Part shown: positions 35,784 to 44,273 of the stretch, one piece after another | How positions within the stretch are numbered: position 1 is the first letter of the stretch | How the letters are laid out: each line of letters opens with the position of its first letter | DNA from: Agromyces sp. CF514 | GTDB taxonomy: Bacteria > Actinomycetota > Actinomycetes > Actinomycetales > Microbacteriaceae | Length of the DNA: 64,000 nt | Assembly (NCBI RefSeq): GCF_900113185.1 | Contig: NZ_FOZD01000001.1 | Location: 682,001-746,000, forward strand | Direction: 5' to 3' | Made by a program: the position numbers and the translations under genes | The notes under the pieces: model-generated | Seen by the model: the letters and a program-made list of their open reading frames with translations, nothing else | The model's database searches: none | Told to the model about the DNA's origin: nothing

Positions 35784-38086
35784 GCCGCTCCCATCTCGAT
35801 GCGGAAGTCGCTCTCCCGGCTGCGCTTCAGGCCCGACCCGTTGAACGCGGTCGCGATGTCGGCGAACTGGTCGGCCCGGAAGATGTCGGTGTTATCGCTC
35901 ATCATGTTCACCGTGTTGTAGGTGACCTCCTGCGCGGGGGCCGCCGTGCCCGGATTCACCCCGGTGCCTCCGGTGACGACCTGGGCGACCGTCGCGACCG
36001 CGGCCGACGCCTTCAGCCTGGTCGACATCGCCGACGCGATCGAGGCGATCGCCGGGTCGCGAGGTGCCGCGATCGCGAGTTGCTCGGCCGGCGTGCCCAT
36101 GATGCGCGTGACCTCGGTGCCGATGGCGGCCATCAACGAGTTCGTCGACCTCGTGACGACCGGCTCGATCTCCGACGTGAGGAACGTGCGCACCGCGTTC
36201 GTGCTCGCCGCGGTCGCGGCGGTGCTCGCCGCCCCGTTCACGCCGGCGACGAACGTGCCGAGCCTGCCGGTCGTGGTCGGTGCCGCAGTGCCAGCGAGGA
36301 TCGGCCCGACGCGGGCCAGGAACGCGCTCGCGAGCGACTGCCGCACGTCGTTGCCGACCGTCGCGACCGACATCGAGGCGGGCGCGCCGCCCGCGAGCGC
36401 CGCCCATCCGGCAGGCAGCGAGGTCAGGTCGCGCAGGATCGAACCCGATGCGCGGAGCGGAGGCACCCGGCCCGTGCGCGACGCCCCGGCCACCTGGTCG
36501 ACCACGGCCGTGAGATCGGCCGCGTTGGCCGGACCGCCCGCCCAGAGTCCGGTCGCGCCGCCGACCGTGGCGCGACCGTCGGCCGTGAGGCCCGCGCTGC
36601 CCTCGACCTTGATGTGCATGCCGAGGTTGCCGCCGACATCCGTCACCCCGGTCGCCGCGGTGTTCAGCGACGACCAGTAGAGCCTGCGGAGCATCGATTC
36701 GATCGGCGCGGGCGCGAACTGGGCCGACACCGCGGCCGCGGCCGGGGCCGTGGTGTTCGCGGGGTTCCTGGCCGCCGCCGCGAGCGCGCGCGGAACGTAG
36801 GCCGCGAGCCGCGCAGACGTGGGCGGCACGCTGACCTGCAGTGCGGCGACCGTCGCGGGCTCGACCATCGCCGTGCGCACGCTCGCGCCGAGCGCCGTGC
36901 GCACCGGCCCCTGCGCCCGCAGGAACTGCTGCGAGATCTCGGCGGCGGCCCCGGCGACGCGCCCGTGCAGCTGCGGGATCAGCGCGGCGAGCACCATGCG
37001 CCGCACGGCCTCACGGTCCATGGCCGCACCTCGGGCGGCCGAGGTCGCCGGGTCCATCTCGTGCATGAGCGCGTGCATCTGCGGATTCGACTGCGAGTAC
37101 TCGTCGGAGAGGCCGATGAGGTGGCCGTACTCGTGCGCGTAGATCGCCTCGGCGTTCGCGGACCCGTAGTTCGCGACGTTCATGTAGTAGTTGCCCGCGT
37201 CGATCGGGTGCACGTTGCCGCCCGCCGCCTGCGTCTGGGGGAAGAGCCGAACGGTCGGGTGCACGCCCTTGCCGCTGAGGTCCCACACTGGTTCGGCGCG
37301 GAACCGCAGGGGCAGCCGGACCGGCCCTCCTCGATCGCTGCTGAACTGCCGCACGAGCCAGTTCGGTGCCGCCCGGTCGCCGACGAGCACGGCCCGGTTG
37401 TTCCAGTGCCCCGGCGCGGTCGTGCACGTGTTGATCGCGAACTGCCGTCGTGCGTCGCCCGCCGGCACGACCCGTTCGGTGTCGTTGACCATGGTGCCGC
37501 CGGGACCGGGCACCTGGGTTCGAGCCTGATCGACGAACCGGATCTTCACGGTCACCGTCGCGACCTCGGGGGCGCCGCTCCGAGCGATGTCGAGCTTCGC
37601 GCCCCTCGCGCTGCCGTAGACGCGTGCGCTCGCGACCCCGGGTGCCGACGCCTGGCGGTTGTTGAAGAGCGTCTCCTGCCTCGTCGGCACGGTGACGGGC
37701 ACGCGCTGCACCACCGCGGATGCCGCGTGCCGCGCGTCGTGTGCGCGCCCGGCCGGTCCCGTGGCCGGCGCGTGCCGCTGCCGCTCGACGAGTGCGCTGA
37801 CGGCGCGGTTGCCCGCGGTGCGCTGCAGGGCGACGAGGTCGAGGGACAGGCCCGCCGTGCTCGCCGATGCCGAGGCGAGGCGGGGCACAGGCGCGGCGTG
37901 CACGGCTCGCATGCTCGACGCGCGAACCGGGGCAGGCTGCTTCGCTGCGACCGGGGTCACCCCTCCAGACTGGCCCACTGCGCGCCGGACCGGAAGGCGC
38001 CGTGCACGATCGGGCATCCGGAGCTGCCCGGATGGGGTCCCGGAAGGAGACGCGTGCGAGCGCCGGCCGAGGGGGAATGGAGTCAT
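35780..38086 (-). CDS. Metzincin-like candidate effector protease
   Basis: Up to 768 residues. An Arg-rich N-terminal arm holds LQRTAGNRAV (87-96), shared with two other proteins of the locus, then VQR (126-128). A zinc protease motif, HEYGHLIGLSDEY (318-330), matches the HExxHxxGxxD arrangement of metzincin-type proteases. The last 400 residues are Ala-rich helices without a known domain. No signal peptide is present. The start is uncertain: the ATG at 38086 overlaps the facing gene's start, and GTG 37960 and ATGs at 38017 and 37909 are possible. Role as an injected protease is inference. Confidence 0.65.
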   Translation of the reverse strand: MTPFPLGRRSHASPSGTPSGQLRMPDRARRLPVRRAVGQSGGVTPVAAKQPAPVRASSMRAVHAAPVPRLASASASTAGLSLDLVALQRTAGNRAVSALVERQRHAPATGPAGRAHDARHAASAVVQRVPVTVPTRQETLFNNRQASAPGVASARVYGSARGAKLDIARSGAPEVATVTVKIRFVDQARTQVPGPGGTMVNDTERVVPAGDARRQFAINTCTTAPGHWNNRAVLVGDRAAPNWLVRQFSSDRGGPVRLPLRFRAEPVWDLSGKGVHPTVRLFPQTQAAGGNVHPIDAGNYYMNVANYGSANAEAIYAHEYGHLIGLSDEYSQSNPQMHALMHEMDPATSAARGAAMDREAVRRMVLAALIPQLHGRVAGAAAEISQQFLRAQGPVRTALGASVRTAMVEPATVAALQVSVPPTSARLAAYVPRALAAAARNPANTTAPAAAAVSAQFAPAPIESMLRRLYWSSLNTAATGVTDVGGNLGMHIKVEGSAGLTADGRATVGGATGLWAGGPANAADLTAVVDQVAGASRTGRVPPLRASGSILRDLTSLPAGWAALAGGAPASMSVATVGNDVRQSLASAFLARVGPILAGTAAPTTTGRLGTFVAGVNGAASTAATAASTNAVRTFLTSEIEPVVTRSTNSLMAAIGTEVTRIMGTPAEQLAIAAPRDPAIASIASAMSTRLKASAAVATVAQVVTGGTGVNPGTAAPAQEVTYNTVNMMSDNTDIFRADQFADIATAFNGSGLKRSRESDFRIEMGAA

Positions 38087-41000
38087 GACGCTCGTCGGTG
38101 CCGATCGTGCGCGCGCGGATCACGCGCGCGCGCCGGCTCCGCGCGCCGCCCACGACGGGACGGTATCGGGCGGCGCACGGGCGCAGATGCTCCAGCGTCT
38201 GCAGGCGTCGGCGGGCAACGCCGCAGTCTCCGCGATGCTGGCCGCGCCGCCGGAGCAGGCGCACCCCGTGCAGCGCCTCGTGCGCGGCGGGGCGATCCCG
38301 CCGCCGCCGGTCGCGCCGCCGCCGCCGAACCCGGCCGCGCATCCGGGACTGCGACTCGCGAACGGCGCGATCCGGTCGGCGACCCGGCGCGCGGCGCAGC
38401 ATCCGTCGCCGGTCAAGAAGGCGGCCGAGGCGCAGCAGGCCGCACAGCCGCCCGCGGGCGACCGCGACGCGCAGGCCAAGGCCGCGAAGGCCGAGACGCT
38501 GGGTGCGGTGCCCGCAGCAGGGTTCGACAAGGCCGCCTTCGTCGCGGCCGTGAAGGCCGCGATCGACAAGCAGTCGCCGAAGACCCTCGAGGACGCCGAC
38601 GAGTTCGGCAAGTCCGGCAAGGCCGACCAGGTCGGCGCAGAGGTGCGCGGACTCGCCGGGCGCAACGCGCAGGCCGCCGCCCGGCCCATGAACGAGGCAT
38701 CCGATCGCCCGCCCGACCCGTCGCGCGCGGTCGAGAAGCAGGTCACGCCGCTCCCGAACGAGGCTCCTCCGGGGCCGACGAGGATCGACGCCGCCCAGGC
38801 TGCGCCGTCGCGCGCGCCACCGGAGCAGACCGACCTGCGCAACGGCCCGGCCGAGACCGACCGCAAGATGGCCGACGCAGGCGTCACCGAAGACCAGCTC
38901 CGGCGCTCGAACGAGCCGGAGTTCACCGGCGCGCTCACCGCCAAGGCTGAGGCCGAGGCGCATTCGGCGGCAGCGCCCGCGCAGGTGCGCGCCGTCGAGG
39001 CGCAGAAGCTCGGGCAGGCGAAGCAGGATGCCGCGGGCGCCGGTGCCGTGACCTCCGCGGGCCTGGCGGGGGCGGCAGCGGCGGGCCGAAGCGGGGCCGC
39101 CAGAGGGCAGCAGGGAGCCCGCACCAAGGACGAGCAGGAACGAGCCGCCGTGACCGCCAACGTCACGCGGCTCTTCGACGAGACCAAGACGGCCGTCGAC
39201 GGCATCCTGAACGGCATCGACGCGAAGGTCGACCAGGCGTTCAAGGAGGGCGAAGGGGCGGCGAAGAAGGCCTTCACCGAGCAGCACACGCGCGAGATGA
39301 AGGCGTTCCGCGACAAGCGCTACTCGTACGACACCATCGGCGCCATGCGCTGGGCGGCCGACCTGCTGCTCGGGCCCGAGCCGGAGGTCGACGAGATCTT
39401 CAAGCGCGCCCGCGCCACCTACGAGCGCGAGATGTCGAAGACCATCGACCGCGTCGCGGACGTCGTCGGCGGCGAGCTCACGGCCGCGAAGACGAAGGTC
39501 GCCGAGGGCAGGGCGAAGATCGACGCCTACACGAAGAGCCTGAAGCCCTCGCTGCAGAAGGTCGGGGCGGATGCCGCGAAGGAGGTCGGCGGCCGGTTCG
39601 ACGAGCTCGAGGCCTCCGTCGACGAGAAGGGGCAGGCGCTCGCCGAGGATCTCGCCACCAAGTACGTCGAGGCGCGCACCGCCGTCGACGACGAGATCAA
39701 GGCCATGCAGGAGGCCAACAAGGGCCTCGTCGACAAGGCGAAGGACGCGGTCGTCGGCGCGGTCGAGACCATCCTGAAGCTCAAGGCCATGCTGCTCGGC
39801 GTGCTCGCCCGTGCGGCCGGAGCCGTCGAGAAGATCATCAAGGACCCCATCGCGTTCCTCGGCAACCTCGTGAACGCCGTGAAGAGCGGCATCATGGCGT
39901 TCGGTTCGAACATCGCGACCCACCTGAAGAACGGCCTGCAGACGTGGCTCTTCGGGGCGCTGTCGGCGGCCGGCATCGAGTTGCCGGCGAAGTTCGACCT
40001 GCAGGGGATCCTCAAGCTCGTGCTCTCGATCCTCGGGCTCACGTGGGCGAACGTGCGCGCCCGCATCGCGGCGAAGCTGCCGCCCGGCGCGATCGAGCTC
40101 GTCGAGCAGGGCTTCGACGTCGTGAAGCTCATCATCAAGGAAGGGCTCGGCGGTATCTGGCGCATGATCCTCGAGAAGGTCGGTGACATCAAGGAGATGA
40201 TCATGGACCAGGTCAAGGAGATGGTCGCCGTCGAGATCATCAAGGCCGGCATCGTCTGGCTCGTCTCGATGCTGAACCCCGCTTCGGCGTTCGTGAAGGC
40301 CTGCAAGATGATCTACGACGTCGTCATGTTCTTCGTCGAGAAGGCCGAGCAGATCAAGGCGTTCGTCGACTCGATCCTCGACTCGGTCGAGTCCATCGCC
40401 TCGGGCGGCGTGGGGGCGGTCGCGGGCTACATCGAGAACACGCTCGGCCGCATGGTGCCGGTCATCATCGGCTTCATGGCCTCGCTCCTCGGCCTCGGCG
40501 GCATCAGCGGCAAGATCAGGAAGATCATCGAGGCCGTGCAGAAGCCGGTCAACAAGGTCATCGACTGGGTCGTCGGCAAGGCCATCGCCTTCGGCAAGAA
40601 GGCCATCGCGCTCGGCAAGAGGGCGCTCGCCAAGATCAAGGCCAAGGGCAAGGAGGCCTGGGGCAAGGTCAAGAAGAAGCTCGGCATCAAGGAGAAGACG
40701 CCCGAACAGATCGAGGCCGAGAAGAAGGCGCGGCTCGACAAGGGCGTGGCTGCCGGATTGAAGGTGGTGAACCGGCTCGCCGACCGGCCGATGCTGCGAG
40801 CCCTCGTCGGCCCGCTGCTCGGCGCGATCAAGCTCCGGTACCGCATGACCTCGCTCGAACTCATCGTGCAGAACGGCTTCTGGGCGGTCTCGGGTGCCGT
40901 GAACCCCACCGCCGTCGGTCAGTCGAGCGTCAAACCGGGCGAACAGGACAAGCACGTCGGCAACGTCGCGCCGCACGGCTCGCAGCCGTCGCCGCGACCC

Positions 41001-41462
41001 GGGCTGTGGTCGGAGCACGTCATCCCGCGCGGGTATGCGAACGCGGTGCTCTCGGTCGCCGGTGTGCCGATCCTCACGAAGGGCGAGTACGACAGCCTGA
41101 CCACCGTGCTGACCTACCGCACGGCCCGCGCTGACAAGGACTTCGGACCGAACCGCGACCTCAGTCTGATCGCGGGGTTCTACGGCGGTGCCAAGACCGT
41201 CGCAGGCGGCGGTTCGACCGAGCGCGCGGCGAAGTCGACCGCGAACGTGGCGAATGCGAAGAAGGCCTTCTCGATGCTCTCGACCGGTGCCGTGAATCGA
41301 ACGGTCGGCGCCGTCACCGCGGACTGGAACGCGCACCAATCCTCGAGGGTGGATCCCGACGGCAAGCCGTATCCGCTGAAGCCGGATGCGGGCACGGTGC
41401 AGAGCGCCGGTGCGACCGAACGTCAGGAGATCGAGGCGATCTTCGCAGCACGGGGGGTGTGA
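38085..41462 (+). CDS. 1125-residue helical protein, candidate effector or tape measure
   Basis: ATG 38085 has GGAG at 38079-38082 and a GGGGGA further up; earlier in-frame ATGs fall within the opposite gene. The N-terminus carries LQASAGNAAV (39-48) and VQR (62-64). A Pro/Ala-rich disordered part (about 65-340) leads into a long amphipathic helical region (about 340-860) with hydrophobic segments such as VVMFFVEKAEQIKAFVDSIL. A Lys-rich hinge follows, then a C-terminal domain with LWSEHVIPRGYANAVL (EH at 977-978). The EHVIPR resembles HNH-type nuclease motifs but has not been tested. It may be a pore/toxin carrier or the tail tape measure. No known family is claimed. Confidence 0.68.
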   Translation: MTLVGADRARADHARAPAPRAAHDGTVSGGARAQMLQRLQASAGNAAVSAMLAAPPEQAHPVQRLVRGGAIPPPPVAPPPPNPAAHPGLRLANGAIRSATRRAAQHPSPVKKAAEAQQAAQPPAGDRDAQAKAAKAETLGAVPAAGFDKAAFVAAVKAAIDKQSPKTLEDADEFGKSGKADQVGAEVRGLAGRNAQAAARPMNEASDRPPDPSRAVEKQVTPLPNEAPPGPTRIDAAQAAPSRAPPEQTDLRNGPAETDRKMADAGVTEDQLRRSNEPEFTGALTAKAEAEAHSAAAPAQVRAVEAQKLGQAKQDAAGAGAVTSAGLAGAAAAGRSGAARGQQGARTKDEQERAAVTANVTRLFDETKTAVDGILNGIDAKVDQAFKEGEGAAKKAFTEQHTREMKAFRDKRYSYDTIGAMRWAADLLLGPEPEVDEIFKRARATYEREMSKTIDRVADVVGGELTAAKTKVAEGRAKIDAYTKSLKPSLQKVGADAAKEVGGRFDELEASVDEKGQALAEDLATKYVEARTAVDDEIKAMQEANKGLVDKAKDAVVGAVETILKLKAMLLGVLARAAGAVEKIIKDPIAFLGNLVNAVKSGIMAFGSNIATHLKNGLQTWLFGALSAAGIELPAKFDLQGILKLVLSILGLTWANVRARIAAKLPPGAIELVEQGFDVVKLIIKEGLGGIWRMILEKVGDIKEMIMDQVKEMVAVEIIKAGIVWLVSMLNPASAFVKACKMIYDVVMFFVEKAEQIKAFVDSILDSVESIASGGVGAVAGYIENTLGRMVPVIIGFMASLLGLGGISGKIRKIIEAVQKPVNKVIDWVVGKAIAFGKKAIALGKRALAKIKAKGKEAWGKVKKKLGIKEKTPEQIEAEKKARLDKGVAAGLKVVNRLADRPMLRALVGPLLGAIKLRYRMTSLELIVQNGFWAVSGAVNPTAVGQSSVKPGEQDKHVGNVAPHGSQPSPRPGLWSEHVIPRGYANAVLSVAGVPILTKGEYDSLTTVLTYRTARADKDFGPNRDLSLIAGFYGGAKTVAGGGSTERAAKSTANVANAKKAFSMLSTGAVNRTVGAVTADWNAHQSSRVDPDGKPYPLKPDAGTVQSAGATERQEIEAIFAARGV

Positions 41463-41596
41463 TCGACGACACGCCTGCCCGATCGCGCACGCCTCGCTAC
41501 CCCCACGCACGTCCCGGCGGACAGCGCCGCCCCGCGGCATCCGTTCGATCCTGATCGCGAGCATGCGAACCGCTGCGAACCGCGAAGGAGCATCCG

Positions 41597-43174
41597 ATGC
41601 CCACCTATCTCTCTCCAGGCGTGTACGTGCAGGAGATCGAGGCTGCGACGAGGCCCATCGAGGGCGTCGGAACCGCGGTCGCGGCCTTCGTCGGCATGGC
41701 ACCGAAAGGCCCTGAGAACGCCCCGACGCTCGTGTCGAACTGGACCCAGTTCGTCGACACCTTCGGCGGACTGTATCCGGGGGCGTACCTCGCGTACTCG
41801 GTCTACGGGTACTTCCTCAACGGCGGCGGCAACTGCTACGTCGTGCGCATCGGCACGTCGCCGGCCGGTGGCGGCGGCGGCAAGGGCGGTGGCAAGCGAG
41901 GCGAGCCGAAGTCGCTCGCGACCGGACCGCAGACCGCGGCGATCGGCAACTACGTCTTCACCGCGAAGAATGCGTCGCCGAACGCGAAGCCGATCTCGGT
42001 CGAGATCGCCGACCCGGGCGGCGAGGAGCCCGAGGAGGGCGCCTTCAAGGTCGTCATCACGGTCGACGGGCGCTCGCCGGAGACGTACGAGCAGGTCTCG
42101 CCGAAGCCCGACAGTGCCGCATACGTGGTCACGAAGATCACGGCCGACTCCAAGCTCGTGACCGTCGAGGAGCGCGACCCGGCGTCGGCCGGAGTCACGC
42201 CGCGCACGGGCACGTTCGAGCTCGTCGTGCCGGAGCCCGAGGAGCAGCCGATCGTGCTCGACGGCATCTCGGCGGCGAACTACATCGGCAGCCCCGCCGA
42301 CCGCACCGGATTCGGCGGCCTCGAGGAGATCGAGGAGGTCACCATGGTGGCCGTTCCCGACCTCATGGCCGCGTACGAGCAGGGGGCGGTCACGCTCGAG
42401 ATCGTGAAGGCCGTGCAGCTCGCGGTCATCGCGCACTGCGAGCTCATGGGCGACCGCATGGCGATCCTCGATCCGCCGCCGGCGCTGTCGGCGCAGGAGG
42501 TGCGCGAGTGGCGTCGCACGGGCGCGGGCTACGACTCCAAGTTCGCGACGCTCTACTACCCGTGGATCAAGGTGCTCGACCCGGTCACCTCGACGAACCG
42601 GTTCATGCCGCCCTCCGGTCACATGGCCGGCGTGTGGGCGCGCAACGACGCCGAGCGAGGCGTGCACAAGGCGCCCGCGAACGAGGTCGTGCGCGGCGCC
42701 GTCGAGCTCGCGACGCAGCTGACCCGCACCGAGCAGGAGCTGCTGAACCCGATCGGCGTGAACGCCATCCGGGCTTTCCCGGGCCGCGGACTCCGCATCT
42801 GGGGTGCTCGCACGCTGTCGAGCGATCCGGCCTGGCGGTACGTCAACATCCGTCGCCTGTTCAACTACCTCGAGAAGTCGATCCTCGGCGCGACCCAGTT
42901 CGCGGTGTTCGAGCCGAACGACGAGGCGCTGTGGGGCAAGCTGCGGCGCTCGATCTCGGCGTTCCTCGTGAACGAGTGGCGCAAGGGCGCCCTGTTCGGG
43001 GCGACCGCCGATCAGGCGTTCTTCGTCAAGTGCGACGAGGAGACCAACCCGGCCGAGGTCATCGACGCCGGCCAGGTCGTCTGCCAGATCGGCGTCGCGC
43101 CCGTGAAGCCCGCGGAGTTCGTGATCTTCGAGCTCTCGCAGTTCTCGGGCGGCACGAGCCTCGTCAACGAGTAG
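41597..43174 (+). CDS. Contractile tail sheath protein
   Basis: 525 residues. The start MPTYLSPGVYVQEIEAATRP and the segment VGTAVAAFVGMAPKGP are hallmarks of contractile sheath proteins. A Gly/Lys loop (GGGGKGGGK, about 91-100) marks a variable insertion domain, and the C-terminal handshake region ends in a short arm with EFVIFELSQFSGGTSLVNE. Contraction of this sheath drives the inner tube. ATG 41597 follows GAAGGAG at 41584-41590. The 134-base gap upstream has no clear promoter box. It is followed by the tube gene after 46 bases. Confidence 0.97.
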   Translation: MPTYLSPGVYVQEIEAATRPIEGVGTAVAAFVGMAPKGPENAPTLVSNWTQFVDTFGGLYPGAYLAYSVYGYFLNGGGNCYVVRIGTSPAGGGGGKGGGKRGEPKSLATGPQTAAIGNYVFTAKNASPNAKPISVEIADPGGEEPEEGAFKVVITVDGRSPETYEQVSPKPDSAAYVVTKITADSKLVTVEERDPASAGVTPRTGTFELVVPEPEEQPIVLDGISAANYIGSPADRTGFGGLEEIEEVTMVAVPDLMAAYEQGAVTLEIVKAVQLAVIAHCELMGDRMAILDPPPALSAQEVREWRRTGAGYDSKFATLYYPWIKVLDPVTSTNRFMPPSGHMAGVWARNDAERGVHKAPANEVVRGAVELATQLTRTEQELLNPIGVNAIRAFPGRGLRIWGARTLSSDPAWRYVNIRRLFNYLEKSILGATQFAVFEPNDEALWGKLRRSISAFLVNEWRKGALFGATADQAFFVKCDEETNPAEVIDAGQVVCQIGVAPVKPAEFVIFELSQFSGGTSLVNE

Positions 43175-43220
43175 CCCTCACGGAACACGCAGCGACCACC
43201 TCACCGAATAGGAGCACATC

Positions 43221-43667
43221 ATGGGACTCGCAGATGCGATGGACTCGTCACCGGCCTACGCCTTCAAGGTCACCATCGACGGCATCGAGGTACCGAAGGT
43301 CACCGAGGTGTCGGGCCTGAAGAACGAGGTCGACAAGATCGAGCTGAAGCAGCAGCTCGCCGACGGCAAGTACGTCGTGCGGCAGCTGATGGGGCGCCCG
43401 AAGGCGGGCGAATTCACGGTCACCCGCGGCCTGACCGACTCGAAGACGATCACCGACTGGCTGAGCAAGGTCATGACGGGCGACGTCGCGGGCTCGCGCA
43501 AGACCGCGGCGGTCGAGCTGCTCGACTACGCGGGCGCGTCGCTCAAGAAGTACGAGTTCACGAACTGCTGGGTGCGCAGCGTCGAGGTCAACTCGCTGAA
43601 GGCGGGCGCCACCGAGCAGGCCACCGAGAAGTTCACGGTCTGCTACGACGAGTCGAAGGTGGTGTGA
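43221..43667 (+). CDS. Inner tube protein (T4 gp19-like)
   Basis: 148 residues of the Hcp/gp19-like tube fold. The pattern AYAFKVTIDGIEVPKVTEVS, GRPKAGEFTVTRGLTDSKTI and the closing KYEFTNCWVRSVEVNSLKAG is typical of eCIS tubes. It should stack as hexamers inside the sheath. ATG 43221 follows TAGGAGC at 43206-43212, and the next start is just past its stop, so sheath, tube and the following small genes look like one transcript. Confidence 0.95.
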   Translation: MGLADAMDSSPAYAFKVTIDGIEVPKVTEVSGLKNEVDKIELKQQLADGKYVVRQLMGRPKAGEFTVTRGLTDSKTITDWLSKVMTGDVAGSRKTAAVELLDYAGASLKKYEFTNCWVRSVEVNSLKAGATEQATEKFTVCYDESKVV

Positions 43668-43668
43668 C

Positions 43669-44118
43669 ATGCAGCGCGTCATCGCGACCCGTCCGACCAG
43701 TGAGGGGGCGGATGCCGCGGGCGCGCCCTCCTCGGACGACGACGGGGTGATGCGCACCGAGTTCGCCTTCGAGCTGCCTCGGGGATACGTCGGACAGGAC
43801 GGCACCGTGCACCGGCGCGGGGTCATGCGCCTCGCGACCGCCCGTGACGAGCTGCTGCCGCTCTACGACGCGCGCGTGCAGGAGAACCCCGCGTACACGA
43901 CCGTCGTGCTGCTCGGCCGCGTGATCACGTCGCTCGGCTCGCTCGGCTCGATCGACGCGTCGGTGGTCGAGAACATGTTCGCCTCGGATGTCGCGTTCCT
44001 GCAGGACTTCTACCGTCGGGTGAACGCCGAGGGGCACACGCGCATCGCCGTGACCTGTCCAGAATGCTCGCACCGGTTCACGGCCGACCTCGCAGGCGGC
44101 CGCCTGGGGGAATCATGA
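43669..44118 (+). CDS. Small eCIS assembly protein with a CxxC tail
   Basis: 149 residues. The middle (RTEFAFELPRGYVGQDGTVH, then VVLLGRVITSLGSL) matches a small 'tail assembly' family that follows the tube gene in actinobacterial CIS loci. A CPEC pair near the C-terminus (TCPECSHRF) could bind a metal only if two more ligands come from elsewhere. It starts one base after the tube stop and overlaps the next gene as ATGA. The biochemical role is not known; assembly chaperone is a family-level guess. Confidence 0.72.
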   Translation: MQRVIATRPTSEGADAAGAPSSDDDGVMRTEFAFELPRGYVGQDGTVHRRGVMRLATARDELLPLYDARVQENPAYTTVVLLGRVITSLGSLGSIDASVVENMFASDVAFLQDFYRRVNAEGHTRIAVTCPECSHRFTADLAGGRLGES

Positions 44119-44273
44119 CGTACTCGGCCGACCGCATCCATGAGGAGGTCGCGTACGTCGCCTATCACTTCCACTGGTCGCTCGACGAGATCCTCGACAT
44201 GGAGCACGCGGCGCGTCTGCGCTACGTGCGCGAGATCGCGGCGATCAACACCAGGCTCTCCGAGGAGCGGTGA
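44115..44273 (+). CDS. DUF6760-type mini-protein
   Basis: 52 residues from ATG 44115, overlapping both neighbours by a few bases (ATGA at its start, TGATG at its end). The sequence VAYVAYHFHWSLDEILDMEH is helical and aromatic-rich and looks like DUF6760, a tiny protein found next to tube genes in Streptomyces CIS clusters. Its place between tube and hub genes recalls phage tail-assembly frameshift partners, but no slippery site is seen here. Confidence 0.75.
   Translation: MTYSADRIHEEVAYVAYHFHWSLDEILDMEHAARLRYVREIAAINTRLSEER

Noticed and set aside
37011..41702. A 1563-codon open frame on the minus strand, opposite the 1125-residue protein
   Set aside because: It is rich in Arg, Leu and Asp/Glu with no start signal and covers a gene with a good ribosome site and amphipathic helices. 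High GC makes such long antisense frames common.
44115..44118. Programmed frameshift between the two small genes after the tube gene
   Set aside because: No slippery heptamer or downstream structure is visible, and each has its own start, so ATGA coupling is enough.
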